Origin: CAYNHF01 sp964397045
GTDB lineage: Bacteria > Actinomycetota > Acidimicrobiia > Spongiisociales > UBA5794
Reading direction: 5' to 3'
Assembly (NCBI GenBank): GCA_964397045.1
Contig: CAYNHF010000033.1
Span: forward strand, 62,001-126,000
DNA: 64,000 bases
Positions 43,278-51,854 of the stretch are shown here, one piece after another. Within the stretch, counting starts at the first letter, position 1. Each line of letters begins with the position of its first letter. Position numbers and translations under genes: made by a program. Under the pieces are notes generated by a model. It searched no databases. It was not told the origin of the DNA and worked only from the letters and a program-made list of their open reading frames with translations.

Positions 43278-43835
43278 TCAGGCCACCAACTCAGAGGTGC
43301 GCAAGACGCTACAGCCCGCAGCCTGCAACGTGAGCGCAAAGGTCAGCGCAATCTGGGCGGCAGAAACGACACTGTCGTCAGACGCGACCAGATCGAACGT
43401 GTGGGAGGCGTCTGCCACATACAGCACCTCGTAGCCGAGATCCTTGGCGGTTCGCGCAGAAGCGGCCAGCGACAGGTGGATCGGAGCGCCGCAGATGGCG
43501 ATGCTCGTGATGCCGTGGCCGTGCAACCAGCCGTGGAGATCGGGAGTGCCGTAGAACGCAGACTGCGAAGACTTGGTGACAAGCAGATCCGGATCCTCGC
43601 CGAGAACGGGAGCAAGGGCGTTGCCCCAGGTGTGCGGGTGCAGCGGCGACTCTTCGTCTTCGATGTCCGTCTTGGTGTAGATGACCGGCCACGATTGATC
43701 GCGCCACGCTTCCAGCAAGGCACCGATGTTCATCTCGCTGCCCGGATTGTTGCGCGGGCCCCAGACCTCTTCGTCTTCGAACGTCCGCTGCATGTCAACC
43801 ACCAACAGCGCCGTTGCATCTCCCCAATCGGTCAC
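43278..43835 (-). CDS. isochorismatase-like hydrolase with Ser in place of the nucleophile Cys
   Basis: 185 aa from GTG 43835, with Shine-Dalgarno AAGGAG 6 nt upstream. The fold is clear: catalytic Asp in LLVVDMQRTF, Lys in LVTKSSQSAFYGT, and the cis-peptide segment ICGAPIHLSLAASAR. In cysteine hydrolases of this superfamily the nucleophile follows about five residues after that Gly; here the aligned residue is Ser (HLSLA), while the Cys in ICG sits in the strand before. So it could be an isochorismatase-type member without Cys catalysis, or inactive. It follows the YbaK gene by 1 nt. Confidence 0.75.
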   Translation of the reverse strand: MTDWGDATALLVVDMQRTFEDEEVWGPRNNPGSEMNIGALLEAWRDQSWPVIYTKTDIEDEESPLHPHTWGNALAPVLGEDPDLLVTKSSQSAFYGTPDLHGWLHGHGITSIAICGAPIHLSLAASARTAKDLGYEVLYVADASHTFDLVASDDSVVSAAQIALTFALTLQAAGCSVLRTSELVA

Positions 43836-43836
43836 T

Positions 43837-44316
43837 TCACTCTCCTTCAGCCAGGTCTCCCCACACTGCATCAGTGGCCACGATGAGCGCCTCCCGGTCT
43901 ATGGGAAACACCGTAGTTGGTGTGCCGCCTGCTGCCCACAACTCTTCGTGACGACGCAACCGTACGTCGGCGTAGGTGCGGATAGGGCGCGGGTACCCGA
44001 ATGGTGGTGTACCCCCGGCCGCAAAGCCCGTGTGGATCCGAGCCTCTTCCAACGTGGCTCGTCTGGCTGCGGCACCCGTCACCGCGGCGAGCTTCTCCGG
44101 ATCGACCCTCAAGTCACCGGGCATCAACACGATGACCGGATCCTCACCAGCCATGAAGACCAAGGACTTTGTGATGGCAGACAGCTGGCACCCGATCGCG
44201 GCAGCGGCATCCAGCGAGGTCTTGGTCCCGTCCGGGAACACGACTGGATTGATCTCGAAAGGCATGTGGGCGGTCGCGTCCAGCAGACGGTTCGTTGCAT
44301 CGGGCAGGTCGAGCAT
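43837..44316 (-). CDS. YbaK/EbsC family aminoacyl-tRNA deacylase
   Basis: 159 aa from ATG 44316; a longer TTG start at 44337 has a weaker case because GGGTAGGGTGA then serves as Shine-Dalgarno for the ATG. Family pattern: an N-terminal helix (NRLLDATAHMPFEIN), then AAIGCQLSAITKSLVF with the conserved Lys, VIVLMPGDLRV and TPPFGYPRPIRTYADVRL. Such proteins clear Ser, Ala, Pro or Cys from wrongly charged tRNAs; specificity unknown. Co-directional with the isochorismatase-like gene, whose start follows after 1 nt. Confidence 0.85.
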   Translation of the reverse strand: MLDLPDATNRLLDATAHMPFEINPVVFPDGTKTSLDAAAAIGCQLSAITKSLVFMAGEDPVIVLMPGDLRVDPEKLAAVTGAAARRATLEEARIHTGFAAGGTPPFGYPRPIRTYADVRLRRHEELWAAGGTPTTVFPIDREALIVATDAVWGDLAEGE

Positions 44317-44379
44317 GGCGGGGTTCACCCTACCCAAGCCCGGTCCGAAGACTCTGCTGCAATCAGTTGGACACCGAAC

Positions 44380-44988
44380 TCACGACACCACAGGGGTCGT
44401 GCCGTCCTCGGTCGCAAGGAAGTGGACGGGACGGTCGTGGGGCTCATGCGGAAGCCGCTCGACCACACAGGCTTGCGGACTCACCCCCACCTGAATCGAA
44501 CCAGGGGCGCGTCCGACCAGTTTGTCGAAATATCCGGCGCCGCGACCCAACCTGGTGCCGTGTCGATCGAAGGCGAGCCCCGGTAGCAGCCACACATCGA
44601 CCGCGGACGGCGCCACCATCTGCGCCGCTTCACGCGGTTGAAGAAAGCCGTACGGATGGGTTTCAAGCGGTTCTTCCAGCCGGTGAATCGAGAGGACGCC
44701 TCCCCGAGCCGGGGTACGCGTGGCGACGAAGCTGGTACCCGGGAACTGCTGCTGCAGCGGGGTGATATCGACCTCATCAGCCAGCGGGAGATACAGAAGC
44801 GCCGTCTGCGCGTCGCGCAGCGGCTGCCAGGCCACAAGTCCTTGGACCACCGGCCCCGCGATAGCAGCCAGATCCAGGCCCGCTCGCGCCCGGCGCGACC
44901 AGTCGCGCCACGCTTCCTTGCCTGCAGATTCGCCGGGCTCTGCGAGCACGTCAGCCAAGGAGGCGCGGGCCCAGTTTCGCAAACTCAT
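44380..44988 (-). CDS. 5-formyltetrahydrofolate cyclo-ligase
   Basis: 202 aa from ATG 44988 (another ATG at 45024 is possible). Motifs: DAQTALLYLPLADEVD, the folate loop region FVATRTPARGG, and the Gly-rich signature LGRGAGYFDKL near residue 155. It makes 5,10-methenyltetrahydrofolate with ATP. The 5' part overlaps the 3' end of the SDR gene by 38 nt, which also means the start is less secure than the identity. Confidence 0.85.
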   Translation of the reverse strand: MSLRNWARASLADVLAEPGESAGKEAWRDWSRRARAGLDLAAIAGPVVQGLVAWQPLRDAQTALLYLPLADEVDITPLQQQFPGTSFVATRTPARGGVLSIHRLEEPLETHPYGFLQPREAAQMVAPSAVDVWLLPGLAFDRHGTRLGRGAGYFDKLVGRAPGSIQVGVSPQACVVERLPHEPHDRPVHFLATEDGTTPVVS

Positions 44989-45856
44989 CCTGGGACGAAT
45001 ACGGAACGATGTAGCCATCTTCACTGCGCACGGTGCCGAGGTTGGCTGCGATGTCCTCCGGGGTGATCATCCCGGAGTCCGGATGCTTGAAGTAACCGTC
45101 ACCGAGGGCAATGAAGAATCGGCTCACCTGGCCGCCGCCAACCGACCACACGTCCCCGGACACCTCGCACACCTCGGATGCGAGGTAGGCCACCGCAGGT
45201 GAAACCGCCTCCGGAGCGAAGCTTTCCATCGCCTCTCCGAACAAGCCCTGGGTCATCCTGGTCAGTGCAATCGGTGCAATCGCATTGACCTTGATACCGT
45301 ACTTGGCCCCCTCGAGCTTGAGGACGTTCATCAGCCCGATCAGGCCCGCCTTGGCAGCGCCGTAGTTGGACTGTCCGTAGTTGCCCAGCAACCCCGAAGC
45401 ACTCGACGTCAAAATGATTCGGCCGTACCCCTGGTCTTTCATCTTGACGAATGCCGGACGAGTGACGTGGAAGGCGCCGAGGAGATGGACGGCCAACACT
45501 GTCTCGATTTCGTCCGGCTCCATCTTGGCAAAGGAACTGTCGCGCAGGATGCCGGCGTTGTTCACGAGGACGTCGACTCTGCCGAACTCCTCGAGCGCCT
45601 TGGTGACGACGGCAGCTCCACCCTCAGGACTCGCCACGGACGAATACTCAGCAACCGCCACTCCTCCGGCGGCGACGATTTCTGCTACCACGCCATCGGC
45701 CGCTGCGCTGCTCGCGCCCTGACCGTCCACCGCCCCGCCCAGATCGTTGACCACGACGGAGGCGCCTCGGGATGCAAGCAACTTGGCGTGTTCGGCCCCG
45801 AGCCCTCCGCCGGCACCGGTGACTATGGCCACCCGATTCTCGAACTCGATACTCAC
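44951..45856 (-). CDS. short-chain dehydrogenase/reductase, multifunctional-enzyme type
   Basis: 301 aa. NAD(P)-binding TGAGGGLGAEHA, Asn in NNAGILRDSSF, Ser in LTSSASGLLG and the YGAAK Tyr/Lys pair are all present. The NAGILRD and SFAKM motifs and the long C-terminal tail (YFKHPDSG... YSSQDEFAKLG) match the SDR half of peroxisomal-type hydroxyacyl-CoA dehydrogenases. Starts: GTG 45856 with GTGGAGG upstream, or ATG 45871. The frame stays open upstream to 46663, but that part is antisense to other genes and not conserved. Confidence 0.85.
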   Translation of the reverse strand: MSIEFENRVAIVTGAGGGLGAEHAKLLASRGASVVVNDLGGAVDGQGASSAAADGVVAEIVAAGGVAVAEYSSVASPEGGAAVVTKALEEFGRVDVLVNNAGILRDSSFAKMEPDEIETVLAVHLLGAFHVTRPAFVKMKDQGYGRIILTSSASGLLGNYGQSNYGAAKAGLIGLMNVLKLEGAKYGIKVNAIAPIALTRMTQGLFGEAMESFAPEAVSPAVAYLASEVCEVSGDVWSVGGGQVSRFFIALGDGYFKHPDSGMITPEDIAANLGTVRSEDGYIVPYSSQDEFAKLGPRLLG

Positions 45857-45926
45857 GGTGCCTCCACTCATCGACACTCGCGAACCATAGTGGGCGGCGT
45901 GGTTCGCCCGGCCGTACAATGACCGA

Positions 45927-46136
45927 ATGATGAAAGGACGTTTCCGGGTGTACCTCACCCCTCGCGTGCTGGCAGCGCTGGCCGCTGCATCTGTGCTCGG
46001 AGCACTGGTGGCGGCGCCCCATGTCGCACCGCCTCGGGCCGATCCCTTCGACGAACCACCACCCTCGCTGTCTGCCCCCGCGCCGGTTGCCCACAACCCC
46101 GACCCTGCCGTGATCGGGCCGATTCGCGACCTCTGA
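45927..46136 (+). CDS. small exported or membrane-anchored Pro-rich protein
   Basis: 69 aa. Basic N-terminus, one hydrophobic helix (LAALAAASVLGALVAAP), then a Pro/Asp-rich tail (PPRADPFDEPPPSLSAP). No family. TACAAT at 45915-45920 lies 6 nt before the ATG, so a leaderless promoter supports it. Confidence 0.5.
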   Translation: MMKGRFRVYLTPRVLAALAAASVLGALVAAPHVAPPRADPFDEPPPSLSAPAPVAHNPDPAVIGPIRDL

Positions 46137-46223
46137 TCGCACCCCGTCTGGCCACCCGCTCTCGCGGCGAGCCACAACACCCGGTGGCATGCAATCGCAC
46201 GACTTCCCCTACCATTGCGGCCA

Positions 46224-47573
46224 ATGGAGGCAAGGGACGAGCGGAGCATCCGCCCGCTTCCCCCGGAAATCCCTGAGGGCCAGCCACCCGGCGGTCCGCC
46301 GAGCGGTCGGTGGCGCTGGGCTCCGATCGCCGCGATCGCCGCTGTGGTCTTCACCCTCGGGATCGTGGGGAGCATCATGAACCGAGATGACGCCGGTGCG
46401 GGCGGCGTCGATCCGTTCGATGCGGCCGCGCCCGCGTCTTCCACGACGACCCTTCCCTCACTGTCTGCGGATGCACCGACGACGACCACTACCACGACTA
46501 CCACCCTGCCGCCAACGTTGCAGCAACTGCTCCCAGGCGTGTCCGCCGTCAGCGCCGTCGTCCAGTCCGGCACAGGAGGCGCCTCGCTGCGATGGACACC
46601 TCTCTCCAGCGACCCTACCGAGACCGCCAGCACCGGCCGACCGTCCGTGGCGGCCTTCAACATCGACGGGACGCATCTCGCCTACCTCTCCTTCTTCGGT
46701 CCTCAGACTGGTGCGCTCCATGTCGGCTCCGACGCATTTCAACCGGCGCAGTACCTCCAGGTCACCTCATTCGCCTGGCACCAAACGGAGCCACAGCGGC
46801 TGGCCTGGGTCGCGGTCAACCCGATCGAAGAGTCTCTCTATCTGATGACCGGCACCGTCGATCCGGTTTCGCTGGTGCTCGGGATCGACGAGCTGGTGAC
46901 ACCGGTGCCGGATCTTTCGTACGTCACGGCCTGGGGTGAGTGGGGGTTCCTCACTTCACGCACGGTTTCCGATCCTGCCTTCAACGTCGAGGTCGACCTG
47001 GAAGGCACGCCCGACCATGAGACGGTCACTATCCCGCTCGCCGTCACCGAGCTCCGAGAACCGGACGGAACGGTCACGGCGTCGACTCCCGGTTTCGTGG
47101 TGGAGGCCTCCCCTTCGGGAACCCTACTGATCTGGTCGGCGGCCGAGGCCTACGAGGTGGCCGCGGCGACGGCAACGAGCCGCGAGCTGGGTTTCGGCGG
47201 CACATTCGTTCCGCCACACCCGACCGGGCTGTACCTGGCATTTGCCGACCTCACGGCGCTGCCAGACCAACCGGAACTCACCGCGGGTCTCGAGTATGCC
47301 CTCTCTCCCGACGGGATTCAGATCACGGAGGTGTTCGAAGGAGACGCGGTGGCGTTGACGACACAAACCGTCGGCAGCCTCACCCCAAGGGTGATCCGAC
47401 TGGACGGTCCCGCACACTTACTCGGCTTCACGCCTGACCAGGAGTGGGTGCTCCTTCATGATGAGGCGCGCTCGCTGCTGGTATTTGTCGACTGGCGCAG
47501 CGGCGCCCGCCGATATCTCGAGCTGCCCGAGTCTGGTCCCATCGTCGCCGTCGACGTCGACCAGCCCGAGTGA
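46224..47573 (+). CDS. membrane-anchored beta-rich extracytoplasmic protein, unknown function
   Basis: 449 aa from ATG 46224. A basic, Pro-rich N-terminal segment leads to one membrane helix (WAPIAAIAAVVFTLGIVGS, about 32-50), then a Thr-rich linker (TTTTTTTTTLPPT) and about 350 residues of repeated beta-strand patterns (YLSFFGPQTGALHVG, LLIWSAAEAYEVA, YLAFADLTALP) that look like a beta-propeller or sandwich. No catalytic motif is visible. The next gene is convergent, 20 nt away. Confidence 0.65.
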   Translation: MEARDERSIRPLPPEIPEGQPPGGPPSGRWRWAPIAAIAAVVFTLGIVGSIMNRDDAGAGGVDPFDAAAPASSTTTLPSLSADAPTTTTTTTTTLPPTLQQLLPGVSAVSAVVQSGTGGASLRWTPLSSDPTETASTGRPSVAAFNIDGTHLAYLSFFGPQTGALHVGSDAFQPAQYLQVTSFAWHQTEPQRLAWVAVNPIEESLYLMTGTVDPVSLVLGIDELVTPVPDLSYVTAWGEWGFLTSRTVSDPAFNVEVDLEGTPDHETVTIPLAVTELREPDGTVTASTPGFVVEASPSGTLLIWSAAEAYEVAAATATSRELGFGGTFVPPHPTGLYLAFADLTALPDQPELTAGLEYALSPDGIQITEVFEGDAVALTTQTVGSLTPRVIRLDGPAHLLGFTPDQEWVLLHDEARSLLVFVDWRSGARRYLELPESGPIVAVDVDQPE

Positions 47574-47593
47574 CCAGCCGCGTTTGTCGGGAC

Positions 47594-48775
47594 CTAGAGG
47601 CGGCTTCGCAACAGAGGCGCGAGATCTCCGTGGTCTGCGATGTCCACTCCGGCCAGGCCTTCCCAGGCAGCCAACTCACCAATCCGAGCCGCCAGCCCTG
47701 CAACATAGGACCCGGGCGTTACCGCGGGTTCCCCGAAGGCACCGCGCACCTCGAGACGTGACCGGTCCCGATGGGCCTTCAGGTCGACCCGGCCCACCAA
47801 TTCGCCGTCGTGCAGCACCGGGAGCACGTAGTAGCCGTACCGACGCCGTGGTTTCGGAACGTAGATTTCGATGCGGTAGTGGAATCCGTGAAGTCGCTCG
47901 GTTCGCTCCCGGTTCCAAATGAGCGAATCGAACGGGCTCAGCAGCGCGGTTCCTCGAATCCGGCGCGGCGTCACCGCCGCCGGGTCCATGTAGGCAGGCT
48001 CGGCCCATCCATCCACCGCCACCTCGGTGAGCTTGCCGGCAGCCGCGAGTTCTCGCACGAGGGGCCGGGCCGTTGGTATATGCAGGCGGTAGTAGTCGGC
48101 CAGGTCGGTGGTAGTACCGATGCCGTGGTGTCTGGCCGCCAACACCAGCAATTCGCGGTACGCATCGAGACGATCCACCGCCTCGGCATGCAGGTACTCA
48201 GCCGGTATCACCCGGTCCGGGAGGTCGTACAGCCGCTTGAAACCGCTGGTGCGGTAGGCGGCGATTCGACCGGTCGCAAAGAGCCACTCCAACGCGGTCT
48301 TGCCCTTGCCGTACCCCCACCAGGGTCCGGTCCTCGCTCCGGGGTCGTCGAGATCAGACACTCCGATCGGGCCGTGCTCTGCCACTTCGGCAAGTACCGC
48401 ATCGAGGTATCCGGGATGCTCATCCTCCATCGCCTTCACCCTGCCCCAGGGCTGCATGCCCTGCATCCGCCACCGGAACAGGGCATGTTGCGCCACGGGT
48501 ACCAGGCAGGCCGCGTGCGCCCAGTATTCGAAGAGTTCGCCGCTGCGGGCGGTGTAGCGGTCGAACGCGCCCCGGTCATAGGGGCCAAGACGAGCCAGCA
48601 CCGGGAGATAATGCGATCTGGCGACGACGTTGACCGAGTCGAGTTGCAAGACACCTACGTCGCCCAGCACCCGCCTGAAGTGACGCACGTCGATGCGACC
48701 GACGGACGGAGGATTCGCAAACCCCTGGGCGCCCACTGCAATCCGACGCGCTCGATCCAATGACATCCGTTTCAT
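47594..48775 (-). CDS. YcaQ/AlkX-type winged-helix DNA glycosylase family protein
   Basis: 393 aa. HTH_42 (former DUF1006) family: RARRIAVGAQGF at the start and LQLDSVNVVARSHYLPV with the QxD motif (Q44, D46) that marks YcaQ/AlkX, which unhook interstrand crosslinks and remove alkylated bases. Further matches: EYWAHAACLVP, RGTALLSPFDSLIWNRERTERLHGF and GYYVLPVLHDGELVGRVDLK. The Lhr C-terminal domain at the left edge shares this fold. GGAG lies 7 nt before the ATG. Confidence 0.87.
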   Translation of the reverse strand: MKRMSLDRARRIAVGAQGFANPPSVGRIDVRHFRRVLGDVGVLQLDSVNVVARSHYLPVLARLGPYDRGAFDRYTARSGELFEYWAHAACLVPVAQHALFRWRMQGMQPWGRVKAMEDEHPGYLDAVLAEVAEHGPIGVSDLDDPGARTGPWWGYGKGKTALEWLFATGRIAAYRTSGFKRLYDLPDRVIPAEYLHAEAVDRLDAYRELLVLAARHHGIGTTTDLADYYRLHIPTARPLVRELAAAGKLTEVAVDGWAEPAYMDPAAVTPRRIRGTALLSPFDSLIWNRERTERLHGFHYRIEIYVPKPRRRYGYYVLPVLHDGELVGRVDLKAHRDRSRLEVRGAFGEPAVTPGSYVAGLAARIGELAAWEGLAGVDIADHGDLAPLLRSRL

Positions 48776-48819
48776 GAGTGGCTCCGGTTCCGGCCCCAGC
48801 GTGGAGCTACGCTAGCGAG

Positions 48820-49563
48820 ATGCTCCGATCGATTGCCGCAGGGTTCCGCACGGCCGTGGGTGTGGTGGTCCTGGGTATCGGCACGCTTCTGGCTGCGACG
48901 TACGTGTTCTTCATCTCACTCGTCAAACCGCACAACATGCACATGGAGCGAGTCATCCAGGCCTGGAGCCGCATGTTCATGAAGCTGGCTCCTGCGAGCC
49001 TCGAGGTGCGCGGAGGCGAAGCCCTCGATCCGCATCAGCAATACGTGTTCGTCGCCAATCACCTGTCCAATTTCGACATTCCTGCAGTGCTCCTTGCGAT
49101 TCCGCAGCGCATCCGCTTCCTTGCCAAGGCCGAACTCTTCAACATCCCAGTCTTCTCGCAGGCCATGCACGCCGTAGGCATCATTCGAATCGACAGGAGG
49201 GCTGGATCGGCGGCACATGCAGCCATCAACGAGGGGGTGGCGGCTGCTCGCGAACACGGCTATTCGCTCATCATCTTCCCGGAGGGCACTCGATCCGCAG
49301 ACGGCACTCTGCACCGCTTCAAGAAAGGAGCGTTCCGGATCGCAATTGCCAGCGGGCTGGCGGTTGTCCCGGTGACGATCCAGGGCACGTGGGAAGTGTG
49401 GAGGCCGGGGGCCAAGGTCTTCTACCCGGGCGCCGTGACGGTGACGATCCACGATCCGATCCCTGTCGAAGGCATGGACACCACCGACATCGACGAGCTT
49501 CGCAACCGCGCACATGAAATCGTTGGATCCGTCTATCAAGCGCCGGCGGCAGAAAGTGGGTGA
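48820..49563 (+). CDS. plsC: 1-acyl-sn-glycerol-3-phosphate acyltransferase
   Basis: 247 aa from ATG 48820. One N-terminal membrane helix (TAVGVVVLGIGTLLAATYVFF), then acyltransferase motif I NHLSNFD (HX4D-like), motif II GIIRIDRR and motif III FPEGTRS, then VVPVTIQGT. It makes phosphatidate from lysophosphatidate at the membrane. TACGCT lies 6 nt before the ATG (leaderless pattern). Divergent from the glycosylase gene. Confidence 0.88.
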   Translation: MLRSIAAGFRTAVGVVVLGIGTLLAATYVFFISLVKPHNMHMERVIQAWSRMFMKLAPASLEVRGGEALDPHQQYVFVANHLSNFDIPAVLLAIPQRIRFLAKAELFNIPVFSQAMHAVGIIRIDRRAGSAAHAAINEGVAAAREHGYSLIIFPEGTRSADGTLHRFKKGAFRIAIASGLAVVPVTIQGTWEVWRPGAKVFYPGAVTVTIHDPIPVEGMDTTDIDELRNRAHEIVGSVYQAPAAESG

Positions 49564-49591
49564 CTCGCCGGGGCACCTGGCAACGGTCGCG

Positions 49592-51076
49592 TCAGTCATA
49601 TATACCGGTCATCACGGCATTCGCTCCCCGTACCTCACACAAAAACGCACCGGCTGAGGTGACGAGCTGATACCGGTCCGCGGGAGGTTCCCCCTCCCAC
49701 CAACGTCCGCCGTTGCGCCAGGGACCTGCCCACGAAAGCACCGGAACCCACCTGCTCCCCAGCCGGATACGGACCGGCATACCGTCATCCCACTCGACCC
49801 CGAGAGGGATCGGTTCGGGAGGTACCAGAGCAGGCGATGGAGAAGGAATCGACCCCGGCCAGGGGGCATCGGGATCGCGTTGTGGCGGTGGCACCTCCTC
49901 ACCCCATCGGTACCAAGCAACCCGTTCACCGGGGGATCGTCCTCCCTGGGGATGTGCCTGCAGCACCTGGTCCGGACCCAACAGGGCCTGCGCCTGCGCC
50001 AGCGAACGCTGCGCATCAGCGGCAGAGTGGGCATCTTCGTCGAGTGTGTACTGTCGCCCTTGCCCCGACACGTCAGCGGGAGTGAGTTGTAAGACGGCGA
50101 GACCCCCATGGATCCCCGATCCTCCGTGGCGAGCATGGTCGAGCCAGGCGCGCAGTTGCCATTTCACGCGATCGGCGAGCATTGCTTCGTCGAAGGGATC
50201 TGCGCTTCTCCAGGTCCGTACTCGAACCGTTCCGTTTGCGGCCTGAGCTTCGATTTCCACCCGGTGCGGCGCTATCCCGTGCTGCGCCAATTCATCGACG
50301 AGGCGATGGGCCAGCGATCGCGCGGCAAAGGCTGCCTGTTCGATGTTTTCCAGCGGAGGATCGAAGCTCTCCTTCACCGAGATGTCTGCCGGAATGGTGC
50401 GACCGTGCGAAGTGCGATCCTCCCCATGTGCCAGCCGATGTGCCGCCAGTCCGTCTCTCCCGAATCTGGAAACCACTGCAGCCCTCGGCAGCGCGGCGAG
50501 CGACCCCAGGGTGGTGATCCCGAGCCAGCGAAAGGTCTCTGCCAGTTCGTCCTTGCCGAGAGAAGCGATGTCGAGCTGAGAGCGGAAGGCCGCGTCGTCG
50601 GCGACGACATGGCAAGGCGCAGCATTTGTCGCGAGGTCGGCGGCTCGGCGCGCCGCAAACGGCCCTGCTGCCAACCCCATCCGATATCCCGCACCAGCAA
50701 CTTCATCTAACGCGTCAACCATCTCGGCGACCAGCGGATGCTCGCCTCCGTAGTAACGGATCGCTCCCCCTATCGGGGCGAATACGAGACCGGGCAACAC
50801 GATTTCGATACGCGGCACCAATGCCTCGATGGCGAGTGCAACCGGCTCGAAACGCATCGCAGCCGCCCCTGGGTCGGAGCGAATGGTGAAGACCGTTGGG
50901 CACACTGCCTCAGCTTCGCGGCGCCTCATCCCGACCATGATTCCGGCCGCAACCGCAAGCTGATTCACAGCCTGAACCCGATTGTCGTCCCCGATGGCTT
51001 GGGCGGGTCTATCCGGCGGCACGTCGGGACGGCGTAACGTCCAGTCCGGAAACCAGATGCAGAGCATCCGCTCCAT
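49592..51076 (-). CDS. imuB: ImuB, Y-family polymerase-like mutasome protein
   Basis: 494 aa from ATG 51076 (an ATG 9 nt later is also possible). Y-family fold beginning MERMLCIWFPDWTLRR with little-finger and C-terminal parts, but the palm lacks the catalytic acids: where active enzymes have SIDE, this has GGAIRYYGG. That fits ImuB, which bridges DnaE2 and the beta clamp. It overlaps the 3' end of imuA' by 68 nt and is probably co-transcribed from the SOS box at 51781-51796. Confidence 0.87.
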   Translation of the reverse strand: MERMLCIWFPDWTLRRPDVPPDRPAQAIGDDNRVQAVNQLAVAAGIMVGMRRREAEAVCPTVFTIRSDPGAAAMRFEPVALAIEALVPRIEIVLPGLVFAPIGGAIRYYGGEHPLVAEMVDALDEVAGAGYRMGLAAGPFAARRAADLATNAAPCHVVADDAAFRSQLDIASLGKDELAETFRWLGITTLGSLAALPRAAVVSRFGRDGLAAHRLAHGEDRTSHGRTIPADISVKESFDPPLENIEQAAFAARSLAHRLVDELAQHGIAPHRVEIEAQAANGTVRVRTWRSADPFDEAMLADRVKWQLRAWLDHARHGGSGIHGGLAVLQLTPADVSGQGRQYTLDEDAHSAADAQRSLAQAQALLGPDQVLQAHPQGGRSPGERVAWYRWGEEVPPPQRDPDAPWPGSIPSPSPALVPPEPIPLGVEWDDGMPVRIRLGSRWVPVLSWAGPWRNGGRWWEGEPPADRYQLVTSAGAFLCEVRGANAVMTGIYD

Positions 51077-51776
51077 GGTCCTCCAATTCGACGAGTCGCG
51101 GCATGCCGCGTACCGCTTTGCCCGATGCCTCACACACGATTCGCCTGCTGTTCAATCTGCCGTGACCTCGATCCGTTCCCTCCCAGGTCACCTCCCGTGC
51201 TTCGAGTGTGAGATAAGCAACTCCGCCTGGGAGATCTCCCAAAGGTCGCAGTACCAGGGGCGTCTTACGGCTGCGCACCAGTGCGCTCAGCTTGCGGAGT
51301 TGTGCATCCTTGATCTCTCTGGGAACTTCCGCATAGACCGCTCCGACCCCTTCGATGAGCGTGGCAGCGGTCTTCGCCCAGCGCACCGGGTCGCTACAAC
51401 GCGCCACGACGAGTTGGTCGATCCCGATACCCGATTCCCAGGCTGCCGAAGGGCAGAGCCATCCCCGCACATCGAGGTAGGCAACCGGTCCGGTAACTCG
51501 AGCCTTGCCGAGCAGTGCAAGAGCCAGCCTGGTGAGGCCAGAACCGGGAGGACCGATCAGGGCGGTGACCCGGCCCGGCTGCAACACGAGAACGTCGTCT
51601 CCCACACCGGACTCGCGTGCCCATTCCGCAGACCCCCGGGTATCGAAGCTCCGGTCTGCGTCTTGCTGTCTTCCCTCTGGAGTGACCACAACTGCCACTC
51701 TTGTCCTCCCAACGGTTCGCTCCGGGCACCCAACGCGCCACGGCGCTTCCCCACCACCGCCGGCAGGGCTTCTCAC
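51009..51776 (-). CDS. imuA': ImuA'-like RecA-fold mutasome protein
   Basis: 255 aa from GTG 51776, 4 nt after the SOS box and 7 nt after TATGTT, so the mRNA is probably leaderless. RecA-like core: ALIGPPGSGLTRLALALLG resembles a Walker A but has Leu in place of the catalytic Lys, then PVAYLDVRG and a Walker B-like strand. ImuA' is needed with ImuB for DnaE2 mutagenesis in mycobacteria and lacks normal ATPase motifs there too. The upstream extension to 51830 contains the SOS box itself and is rejected. Confidence 0.8.
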   Translation of the reverse strand: MRSPAGGGGEAPWRVGCPERTVGRTRVAVVVTPEGRQQDADRSFDTRGSAEWARESGVGDDVLVLQPGRVTALIGPPGSGLTRLALALLGKARVTGPVAYLDVRGWLCPSAAWESGIGIDQLVVARCSDPVRWAKTAATLIEGVGAVYAEVPREIKDAQLRKLSALVRSRKTPLVLRPLGDLPGGVAYLTLEAREVTWEGTDRGHGRLNSRRIVCEASGKAVRGMPRLVELEDHGADALHLVSGLDVTPSRRAAG

Positions 51777-51779
51777 CCT

Positions 51780-51797
51780 ATCGAACATATGTTCGAT
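51780..51797. promoter_or_regulatory. LexA (SOS) box of imuA'-imuB
   Basis: ATCGAACATATGTTCGAT is a perfect 18-bp palindrome, identical to the core of the dnaE2 operator. On the minus strand TATGTT then CGATAGG leads to the GTG of imuA'; on the plus strand the mirrored TATGTT faces a short ORF at 51810. Both directions may therefore be SOS induced. Confidence 0.9.
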
Positions 51798-51809
51798 GTC
51801 AAGAGGGAA

Positions 51810-51854
51810 ATGCCTGCATACACCTACCAAGAATCATCAAGAGGAAGGCTATGA
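51810..51854 (+). CDS. possible 14-aa leader peptide divergent from imuA'
   Basis: Frame MPAYTYQESSRGRL, with AGAGGG 2 nt upstream of the ATG, 13 nt after the SOS box. Its stop overlaps the next ATG (51851) as ATGA, a coupling arrangement. No known family; short ORFs arise easily by chance, so this is tentative. Confidence 0.25.
   Translation: MPAYTYQESSRGRL

Noticed and set aside
45857..46663. Upstream extension of the SDR frame to 46663
   Set aside because: It runs antisense through two plausible plus-strand genes and is Gly/Arg-rich without conservation; the SDR fold starts at TGAGGGLG just after 45856.
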